Assembly: GCA_014058105.1 (NCBI GenBank)
Contig: JACGCM010001329.1
Span: 868,001-932,000 of the forward strand
Direction: 5' to 3'
From: Kingdonia uniflora
Lineage: Eukaryota > Streptophyta > Magnoliopsida > Ranunculales > Circaeasteraceae
DNA length: 64,000 nt
In this document: positions 57,060 through 64,000 of the stretch, in pieces
How positions within the stretch are numbered: the first letter of the stretch is position 1
Layout: each line of letters starts with the position of its first letter
Notes under the pieces: generated by a model
The model's database searches: none
The model's input: the letters and a program-made list of their open reading frames with translations, nothing else
Told to the model about the DNA's origin: nothing
Position numbers and translations under genes: made by a program

Positions 57060-58480
57060 AAAATGTATTCCAACAGTCATTATAAAGCGAAGCAATATTC
57101 CGTCTCGTGATGTTGGACTTTGTGGTGTATGCAGTATGGTTTGTTCTCAATAGGTTGGAGATACTGGGCATTGCGAAAAAACTTATCATTCTGATGTATA
57201 GGATATATGCTAGCTATGGTAATAGTCATCTTGGAAATACAGGGTTTTGGCATATTACTGCCTTTCCGAGTTTGATTATCATTAAATTTGGTCATCTTCC
57301 TGTCTCCTCCGTGATCAGCAGCTCAATTGAAATCATGATATGTGGATTGATTTCTTGCTGTCAAGGTCGATTTTTGAGTTTCCTGTGTTTCGGAAACCAT
57401 CCTTTTAAGATCGATATAACCATTAGCCTTCTCAATCATGTCTTCCAAAGTCGTAGGTTTGTTCAGAATCAGGTACTCCTTCGCCCTACTATCCACAAGG
57501 CGAGCATTGGTAAAGGCTAAAATAGTAATCTTCTGGTCGAGTCGGTCCACCTTTCTTGCCAACTCCAAGAATTTTTTAGTAAACATTTTGAGATTCTCCC
57601 CTGATACTTGTTTAAGGCTAAACAAAGAATATAGATTCTCCTCTTTATCTATACTATGTAAATAGTTCTTGATAAAAGGTTCTCGCAGTTGTTCAAAAGT
57701 CATAATGGATCCTTCTGGTAGTGAATGGAACCATCGTAAAGGTTCACCAAATAAACTAGCACGAAAGAGCTGGCATAGAATGTGGTTAGATGTAGAATAT
57801 AGGCCGAGAGCGTCTTAGAATTCTTAAACGTGCTCCACTGGAACATTTCCTTTGTACTTTCAAAGTTTTTGGTGTATGGAAATCGGTGAAAACCTCGCCA
57901 TCCAGTAATTCCTGAGCAATTAGGCCCTTTTATAGTCTGCTGTGAATGCCTTTGGTGGTTTGAGCTTGGGCATTGAACTATTCTTTGATGCATTTTTCAA
58001 CATGTTCCTGAGTCACATATTGGTGAGCTGTAATGGTCGGTCGTGTGACGCGTCCTTCGTGAGGAGTATAATCACCACTTCCTTCACTTATCCGATCAAG
58101 TACCGGAATTCGAACTTTTTCTCGGGGTGGCTCTTCTTGTCTGACTCCAGCGAGACCTCTATCAACTTCTTGGTGGACCTCCTGTATCATAGCGGGCTTG
58201 CTCCCAGGTTGCTTATGATTAGATCGAGCTTCGCCTCCCAGATTATTTGTGCGAGGTTTTATCCTATCGAGAACGGAAACCCGCGAAGCAGCAGGCATCA
58301 CGCATTTTTTCTTCTGGGCTGCGATCTGTTGGCTCTACAGGACCTTCAACACGTCTTGTATGCTTGCCAGCTATTGTTTCAGAGTAGCTCACCTTTTAGT
58401 TTTAGAATTGAGATTGGCCTGCAGCTCTGCTAGTACTGCATTTCCTTCTCCTAGAGAAATTAAGGTACTTTGGTCTGAAG
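57060..58480 (-). pseudogene. gag: Element A gag
   Basis: Minus strand. Residues from 58,301 ('VSVLDRIKPRTNNLGGEARS') form the charged N-terminus. The Retrotrans_gag core spans 57,990-57,323 ('EPLRWFHSLPEGSI', then 'MTFEQLREPFIKNYLHSIDK', 'FTKKFLELARKVDRLDQKI'). A His/Cys knuckle ('YCIHHKVQHHETEYCFAL', about 57,080) ends it. Frames change near 57,975, 57,700 and 57,310, with several stops. Gag would form the particle. Confidence 0.85.
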
Positions 58481-58540
58481 CGTCATTCCGTGGAGAGATA
58501 ATCAACTATTTGCTGAGACAATGAGTTTGAGAACTTTATT

Positions 58541-58558
58541 TCCACAGACGGCGCCAAA
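58541..58558 (-). other. Element A primer-binding site
   Basis: The minus strand reads tttggcgccgtctgtgga next to the 5' LTR. 'TGGCGCC' is the usual PBS start in Tat/Athila-type gypsy elements. Confidence 0.75.
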
Positions 58559-59122
58559 TGTAATAGCCTAATTTCATGATCCGAACTTATTCTTTACACC
58601 AAAGATACTCAGAAATCTAATGAACAGTAAATAATAGCTAGCAAAAAAGTTTAGCGTGGAAAGCCTTTGAATAGGTTAAAAACCACAACCTCTCTTGAGG
58701 ATTTTAGAAAGATAGAGAGATCTTATTGAGAATTGCTAGCAATTACAAATGATGTTTTGAATATTCGAGTATAGAGTGCTAGAGCAAGAATTCATTTGTC
58801 CTTTCATCTAGAATTCTCTGGCCTTATTTATAGGTCTTATAATATGACCATTTGATGACCATTATTATCCTTAATAATGGACATTACAATATATATTTGA
58901 TAATCTGATTGTGTAACGCTCTGATCTTGTTGTTTTGTAACGGTTCCATTGATGATTAACTGTTTGTTGGCTCGAACTGTTGATGTAGAGGTCAAAAGTG
59001 ATGACTAGAACTCTATAACTGTAATGTGTTATACACTGTGCCACATGTCTATTGATGAGTCCGAGTGGTTGTATAATGGTCGAAGATGAAACATGAGTCG
59101 AGATACGGAATAAGCCACTACA
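58559..59122 (-). repeat. Element A 5' LTR
   Basis: Starts tgtaatagcctaattt and ends ccactaca. The PBS lies directly on its left on the plus strand, so transcription of A runs right to left. Confidence 0.92.
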
Positions 59123-59257
59123 TTGCTAAAACTGGGAAGCTGCTCATAACCTAGGTTGAACCTCTGTAACAGAGCTTAAGCTAAAGACTAAAATACAAAA
59201 CATTAAAGGCATTAAATAAATATAGGTGGTACAGTGGGTAGACGATGCGTCACATTA
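59123..59257 (-). repeat. T2 5' LTR, piece 2
   Basis: Continues the T1-like LTR ('aaaactgggaagctgctcat' to 'gatgcgtcacatta'). The final CA is mutated to TA. hAT sequence resumes just to its right. Confidence 0.75.
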
Positions 59258-59625
59258 GAGTATGTAGCACGTCATTCTGTTATCGTGCCTAACACTACTT
59301 CAACAAACTCAGAGGAACATGATTCCTCTATTAGGAAAATGGAACTGGATCGGTATTTGGATGAACTTGTTATAGGGTGGTTGGGAACCTTCGATGCTTT
59401 GAGCTGGTAGGAAAATGAGGCATCCAAATATCCTGTGCTCTCTCAAATGGCACGTGACATATTGGTGATCCCTATTGCTACTTCTGATGAGGTGTTTGAT
59501 AATGATGGTATAAAGCTTGAGGAGAATATTAGTGACCATAAGGGCGAAGTCATTAAAAGGGCTTCGGTTGTATTGGAAGTTGGTTATGTCGACCTGCTAA
59601 ACGAATATATGTAACTATATCTTCT
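59258..59625 (+). pseudogene. hAT-family transposase, C-terminal dimerisation region
   Basis: One frame reads 'KMELDRYLDELVIGWLGTFD' and then, past TAG at 59,408-59,410, 'SKYPVLSQMARDILVIPIAT' to 'GIKLEENISDHKGEVIKRAS'. This is the hAT C-terminal dimerisation block ('ASrFPvLS.lARDiLaIP...'). It has the same orientation as the hAT piece at 11.3-12.29 kb and fits directly as its end, with about 100 residues lost between. T2 ends just to the left. Confidence 0.8.
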
Positions 59626-59691
59626 AACTCACTATAATGTTCCTTTTAGTTTCTCATTATTTGAATAATGGTTTTTTTCCTTCCTCTGTTG

Positions 59692-60615
59692 TGTTGGAAA
59701 CAGGTTCCTTCTGCATGCTTGGAAGTATATATCAACAAGTCCTGTGACTATTGGGTTGTATATCTTCAAAAACCTCTATGTGGTTTCTTTAGTCCCACAT
59801 TGCTTAGAAGAGTAGTTTATTTCCTTGATATAACTTTGGTCTTTTATTCTATATGTTGGGCGGAGGCGGGCCAAAAATATGGGTTTGAAACCTTGTTTGG
59901 CTCATGGGCTTGAGCCTCACTCTTGGGCCTCTATGAAAGAATTGATTTTATCTATTCTATTCGAGCTGGCCTAATTTGAACTGAGTCCATTCGATCTCGA
60001 CCTAGACCAAATTCAAACTGAGACTTTTTAAACCTGGAGTTCCTAGTAGACCAAATTCGAATCGAGTCTATTTTCGACCTAGAGTTCCCAGGAGACCAAA
60101 TTCGAACCGAGTCTATTCGAACTGAACTTTTTCGTTTTGAATTCCTCAAGCGTAACTGCTTTGTAATTAAATGTTTCACTTCTATTTCAAACGTTTCTGA
60201 TGACATGTCCCTCCATTAACTCTTGTTACCGTTTCGAACTTGCTCTATAAAGAGAAATTGTGCCTCAGTTTTACATTTATCGAATGCACAGTTCTTCTCT
60301 TCTCTCCGATATTATCATGAGCCTAGAATTCGAGTAAAATTGTTGAAAGTACAAATCATTTAAAGGTACTTCCTCCTTGCAAGAGAAGTTCCTACTCTGT
60401 TGTTTTATCCTGGAGGCGATGCAACAATCAACTATTTGCAAAGGGCAGTACAACGAAACGTCTTAAAGTTAGAGGCCTCGTCCTCGGCTCAGCATCTCCT
60501 AATCATCACTTCGATAGCCACAGATCATCTTGTTACTGTTGCTGGTTTATTTATATTAATCTCTGCCTTTGATAATTGCTGCAAAGGTAACTTGGCATAA
60601 TTTTTCTTAACAGTA
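59692..60615 (+). repeat. Copia-type LTR remnant (solo LTR-like)
   Basis: Starts near 'tgttggaaacagg'. It carries 'ctttagtcccacattgctta', repeated 'accaaattcgaa' blocks (60,006, 60,051, 60,096), 'ctctataaagagaaattg' (TATA-like, about 60,243) and 'cctggaggcgatgca'. These are features of plant copia LTRs. No PBS, no internal genes and no second copy; the right end is uncertain and no TSD was found. Confidence 0.45.
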
Positions 60616-61668
60616 ACTAAGATTTTACTAACAAAGTAATTCTTATTAAATACTTGTTATGCATCGTAGTTTCTTTACAGACCTTCATGATCGTAAGTTT
60701 AATTTCTTGTTGTGAATTGCAGGTACAGGTCTTCAGACTATTTTGTGTACCTTTTGTATCTGGGAAGAAAGCTTGTTGGATTCTCTACTTGGCATTAGGC
60801 AAGAATTTAAGCATCCACCATTTTTTTGTTCCGGTGTTAGATTTTTGATTTTTCCATTATATGATGTTGCTTATGACATTTCATATTTGTTTGTTTTTTC
60901 TGTAACTAGTACTACCCGTGATCAAGTCACGGCAAAAACGTTCGCTATAGTATACACGTCGACGGGCCTTCAACACTATCTATTTTATCCAAGCCCAATG
61001 TCGGTGACAGTACCTTAAGGGAAGAGGGAGAATTGCAAAGAGGCACACCATAGTCTAAACATAAATACTGGAAGACATATCCATGAATTTCGATAATTCT
61101 TATTGTAAATCTTTCAAAACCAAGGCCCATTGTTGTTCACTATGCATAGATAAATAGGGAAAGTAATTTTAGGGTAGCAGAAGTGGTGATCCTGATTATT
61201 CATAATGCGTGAACTACGATACTAAAATAAATACTGGAAAATGCCTTACGTCGAATGGGTAAGCATGCAACATCGCCTTACAGTGTAACCATTGATCTCA
61301 TTTGTAAGTTCTTTATTAACTTTACCCATGATTTCTTGATCCCTTGCTCTCTCAATTGTTGAAGTGTTACTATTGGTTCCAACTACAATACAAATAGATT
61401 TTCCCAATATAAAGAACTATTAGAAATGAAAGCATGATATGTGTTGAGACAACTTTGTTCAAATTGATATTACTGCCCCACTATTGTATCAATGTTGGGG
61501 AAACTAATTAAGACCTTGAACAATTAAATAATGTCGCTTTCCCCACCACTGTAATGTCCTAATGTTGCAAAAATGAACATGGGACATTTGATTGCCATAG
61601 TAGAGTTAGCCAAACAGATGTAAGGGGTTATCAAAAGGGTGAAAATTGAATATATGAAGAGATTGTAC
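60616..61668. other. Region without recognised gene
   Basis: AT-rich. Short open stretches (60,743-61,018 + and 60,945-61,130 -) match nothing I know. Confidence 0.5.
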
Positions 61669-61800
61669 CTGAATTATGCAAGACTTTGGGGAATCACAGT
61701 AGAACTGGCCGATAGTGATAGGTTCACAACATTCTTGATTCTCATATTCTGAAAGTGCACTCCACGAAAATATCCTAATCCATCCTGTTCCAGAAAAGAA
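61669..61800 (-). pseudogene. Polygalacturonase (GH28)-like exon fragment
   Basis: The minus strand reads 'DGLGYFRGVHFQNMRIKNVV N' and then, after a one-base shift, 'ITIGQFYCDSPKSCIIQ', followed by a splice donor (CAG/gtacaa). This fits the 'fqNi.m.nV.NPIiIdQ.YC' block of plant polygalacturonases, pectin-degrading cell-wall enzymes. Only one exon-sized piece is present; the catalytic motifs are absent. Confidence 0.55.
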
Positions 61801-62193
61801 GGGTGTTCATCTCAGTTTTTTAGCGCAAGTTTATTTCTCAAACGCAAGGGAAATGGATTACATATATCTATCCTCCCTAGTCAATGGATAAAATGGATAG
61901 TGCAAGTAAACAGATATCGTTATAAAACTTATTTTAAACGCAAGTAAATAAACGACGCACAGGCAAGTAAACAGATATATGTCCTCCCTAATGCATGTAT
62001 AAGTAATAATCTCCACAAAACTTTCCCACAAACTTTCCCACTTCACAAAATAAGTTTCCCTAGTGCATTGATAAAATGGATTACAACACTTATAGATGCC
62101 AAAAAAAAACTTACAATAATATGCAAGTTCTGTAAAAAATCTATAATAAAATAATTAGGAGAAAGGGCAAGTTGAAATTCTAAGAATGATTAC
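61801..62193. other. Spacer within the gene-fragment mosaic
   Basis: AT-rich. It contains imperfect repeats: 'gataaaatgga(t)' at 61,887 and 62,070, 'gcaagtaaacagatat' at 61,903 and 61,962, and 'ctccctagt/ctccctaat'. Confidence 0.5.
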
Positions 62194-62610
62194 CTAATTG
62201 ATGAATTTTCATCCAGCACAACAGTGAAATCCATCTTGTTTTGTGGGAGCGGACCAATAGTAAACAAACTCTTCTCTTCGTCGTAAACGAATTGCTTAGC
62301 ATAGTGTCGTAAGTCTCGTATACTTTATCGAGAACTTTTATACCAACACCCTTCCCATCAACAAGGCGGTCATCGCCGTAAAATAATTCAACCTGTTCCA
62401 TTAGAAAGAAAACTTATAAATTTATCAAACAATAATTTTACTATTTTAGTTGCTCCTTCAACTTTCTTTAGTGCCAAAACATATCGTAAGCAGATAGCAT
62501 TGCAGTAAAATAAATGCAGATACTTACATTGTAATGGAAGACTTGGTCATCGACCTTGGAAAGAGTAACTTTGAAATCATCACAATCAACATTCACATCA
62601 AAAGTAATTA
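62194..62610 (-). pseudogene. AGO4-clade Argonaute fragment (N-terminal domain, two exons)
   Basis: Minus-strand exon a (about 62,528-62,600) reads 'CDDFKVTLSKVDDQVFHYN' and exon b (62,194-62,392) 'VELFYGDDRLVDGKGVGIKV LDKVYETYDTML'. After a frameshift near 62,291 it continues 'YDEEKSLFTIGPLPQNKMDF TVVLDENSS'. The exons join in phase (HYN/VEL) over a GT-AG intron. This is the Argonaute N domain of the AGO4/6/9 type ('FHYsV.L.YeDGrpV.GKGiGrKVlDrV.eTY', 'YDGEKSLFTvG.LP'). AGO4-type proteins bind 24-nt siRNAs and guide DNA methylation. PAZ, MID and PIWI are absent here. The kept intron shows genomic capture or a relic gene. Confidence 0.78.
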
Positions 62611-62879
62611 AAGAGATTGCCAAATAGGGCACTAACTACAAAACAGGTCCATATGGTTTTTAATATGAAACTAATTTATGTACTACCCCTTACTAACTCT
62701 CAGTACCCATTTCACAGTGACACAATGTAAATGACTAACTGTTACCATGTTTGCCTAATTCCAGAAAGGCATATTCATAAACTCATATGTACAGCTGTAA
62801 TTAATACAGATTAAGGAAGGCATACTAATAATGTTAACCAAGAATGTAAAATAGACTGTTCCAGAATGGCATACCATTG
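62611..62879. other. Spacer, no gene seen
   Basis: AT-rich; nothing recognised. Confidence 0.4.
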
Positions 62880-63160
62880 TAAGTGAATTATTCTTTTGGA
62901 GTTCATGTCGTGATGGGTTTGTCATGAGGAAATGTTTTGGAGTTCATATTGCATTCCTTATACTTGTCTGTGACTACAACATTAACTTGCAGTACTTTCA
63001 AATATACCGCGAATAAGAAATATTTTATTCGAAGAAACTTAGATTGCACATAACCATTGCCGACCGCGATTAAAAAATAATCCCCATACTTTGAAACAAA
63101 AAACAATGGACCTTGAAAAATTTTGAACAATCTTTTGGTGATAGGCCGCGGTGTATAAGC
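62880..63160 (-). pseudogene. Unrecognised minus-strand coding-like fragment
   Basis: The open stretch 62,903-63,130 reads 'KIFQGPLFFVSKYGDYFLIA' and '...LQVNVVVTDKYKECNMN'. It looks coding in composition and has the strand of its neighbours, but I do not recognise the family. A weak resemblance of the last part to phytocyanins was noted and not accepted. Confidence 0.3.
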
Positions 63161-63187
63161 ATTATATAGGTCGAGATAACTATGCTT

Positions 63188-63228
63188 ATGGATTGTACTT
63201 GGTGTTCTTAGGTATCTTCAACTAAGAA
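63188..63228. repeat. 41-bp direct repeat, left copy
   Basis: 'atggattgtacttggtgttc...ttcaactaagaa' is identical to 63,946-63,986. A shorter part ('aggtatcttcaactaagaa') recurs at 63,775-63,793. Confidence 0.95.
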
Positions 63229-63717
63229 CCAAAAGGACGTAGTGGTTTGCAAACTGGATAATTTGGCCATAAGACGACCTTGTTAGATTTGATGTTGTTA
63301 ATGTTCAAACCCATGTGATTGTCATCTGGATCAAACTCCTGCTTGACTGTATCAAGCCTAATTGCGATCAAATGGTTTGTCCAGTTTCCATCTGTGGAGG
63401 CATTGGTCAATCCCAGATATTGACCATAGATTTGAGCTGGAATATCTAAGTCAAGAGCGATGATGAATGCTAATCCTTCACCTGAAGTCGTATTGATGTG
63501 ACGGTAGATGTTAATGTCAAAGAAAGTATTAAAGGAAGCAATATTTCCAGCAGTAGAATTAACGTTTCCTTCCCATAGTTTGAATGATGTTTTGTAAATT
63601 ACTCTTCCAGACTTGTTTTGGAAATGCTCCAAAGTGCTTGAAGTATCTGGGGTGATTTGAAGGGCTCCTGTACTGGGAGCTGCATTTCTAGTAAACTGCA
63701 GTGTACCTGAATATGTT
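63222..63717 (-). pseudogene. L-type (legume) lectin domain fragment
   Basis: The minus strand is open from about 63,717 to the stop at 63,222: 'QFTRNAAPSTGALQITPDTS', 'VIYKTSFKLWEG', 'GEGLAFIIALDLDIPAQIYG', 'YLGLTNASTDGNWTNHLIAI', 'DTVKQEFDPDDNHMGLNINN'. This is the first half of the legume-lectin fold, as in lectins and lectin receptor kinases ('FDTvkqe.DpddNHvGinin'), with the Asn-His pair of the metal site. The secretion signal is missing and there is an in-frame TAA directly upstream. The second half is replaced by a short unrelated tail ('LWPNYPVCKPLRPFGS'). Confidence 0.8.
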
Positions 63718-63945
63718 GTTTACTATTTCAGCTACTCCAATTAGGTCAAAGAGAATTGGTTGGAAAACAACCAAAGGTATCTTCAACTAAGAACTCATGT
63801 CTTTTCTTGTGAATAATTTGGCCATCTTGAATAGTGTGATAAACTATAATCTGAATGATTTAGTAAATAAGCCAAATGAACTGCTATATAATGTCTTTTG
63901 TCCTCGTAATCAACTATATAACGTCATCGTTCGTTCATTGATAAA

Positions 63946-63986
63946 ATGGATTGTACTTGGTGTTCTTAGGTATCTTCAACTAAGAA
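63946..63986. repeat. 41-bp direct repeat, right copy
   Basis: Identical to 63,188-63,228. Together they bracket the lectin fragment. Confidence 0.95.
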
Positions 63987-64000
63987 TAGTGTGGTCTGTT

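Larger units (their letters stand above)
23544..59122 (-). mobile_element. Element A: Tat-like Ty3/gypsy retrotransposon, with B and E nested inside
   Basis: LTRs of 564 bp each lie at 23,544-24,107 and 58,559-59,122. On the minus strand the order is 5' LTR, PBS, gag, protease, RT, RNase H, [element B], integrase, tandem repeats, antisense ORF2, antisense ORF1', [element E], a second antisense ORF1, polypurine tract, 3' LTR. Extra antisense ORFs between pol and the 3' LTR mark the Tat lineage. Flanking 5-mers are ctact and ttgct; they differ by two transitions and map to the 'ctact' position of the T1 LTR, so they are a plausible decayed target-site duplication. All genes carry stops or frameshifts. 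Confidence 0.85.
22131..59257 (-). mobile_element. T2: second non-autonomous LTR element, split by element A
   Basis: The right-hand LTR lies in two pieces, 23,330-23,543 and 59,123-59,257, which join into a sequence aligning with the T1 LTRs (shared 'aaacaaataacctag', 'ccctaattctaattgaa', 'cagagcttaagctaaag'). A tRNA-Met PBS lies next to it (23,311-23,322). T2 reads on the minus strand. Its interior (about 22,131-23,310) holds broken frames and no enzyme. No left LTR is seen, so that side is truncated. About 35.6 kb of other elements now sits inside its LTR. Confidence 0.75.

Noticed and set aside
62880..63160. Phytocyanin-like reading of the unrecognised fragment
   Set aside because: Only a loose match to 'V....Y..CN' spacing, and the copper-ligand residues are not evident.
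1..64000. tRNA, rRNA or other structural RNA genes
   Set aside because: No cloverleaf-type or rRNA-like sequence was noticed. Sequences matching the tRNA 3' end are retrotransposon primer-binding sites.

Overview
The window is nuclear DNA of a flowering plant, probably a dicot. It is AT-rich, its host genes carry plant-type introns, and it holds plant-specific retrotransposon lineages. I cannot name the species. About 10 kb is a decaying host gene; almost everything else is nested transposable elements and fragments of captured host genes.

Layout. (1) 1-3,302: a Ty3/gypsy gag and LTR remnant, split by a 129-bp palindromic mini-element, then an intact-looking 2,024-bp non-autonomous LTR retrotransposon (T1) with a perfect 5-bp target-site duplication (TSD). 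(2) 3,763-10,418: the last four exons of a VPS13 lipid-transfer gene on the + strand. Its introns hold a decayed copia fragment and an RNase H-like fragment. (3) 11.3-12.3 kb and 59.26-59.62 kb: two halves of one hAT transposase, about 47 kb apart. (4) 12.3-21.8 kb: a SIRE-like Ty1/copia element with broken gag-pol and an open downstream accessory ORF. (5) 22.1-59.26 kb: a second non-autonomous LTR element (T2, related to T1). Its LTR is split by Ty3/gypsy element A (LTRs 23,544-24,107 and 58,559-59,122, minus strand).

Element A has the Tat-like plan: gag-pro-RT-RH-INT, then a tandem-repeat block, then antisense accessory ORFs. A second Tat-like element, B (42,931-54,023, TSD aacat), sits inside its pol gene. 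A CACTA/En-Spm-like DNA transposon, E (about 24.99-34.19 kb), sits in its antisense-ORF region. E carries Transposase_24-type exons, an antisense fragment of an FDM/IDN2 gene (an RNA-directed DNA methylation factor) and a DGS1/NCA2 pseudogene, which is itself split by about 1.15 kb of mitochondrial-looking DNA.

(6) 59.7-60.6 kb: a copia LTR-like remnant. (7) 61.67-63.99 kb: a same-strand mosaic of host gene fragments (polygalacturonase, AGO4-clade Argonaute, an unrecognised piece, an L-type lectin).

The order of insertion reads directly: hAT is oldest, then the copia/T2 block, then A, then B and E. Most reading-frame stops in the copia element are C-to-T or G-to-A transitions, as expected from long-term methylation. 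The most interesting signal is that two separate transposon contexts carry fragments of genes for silencing factors (FDM/IDN2 and AGO4-type), beside promoter-like TATA boxes in front of each antisense ORF of the Tat-like elements. All identifications come from reading the sequence; no searches were run.
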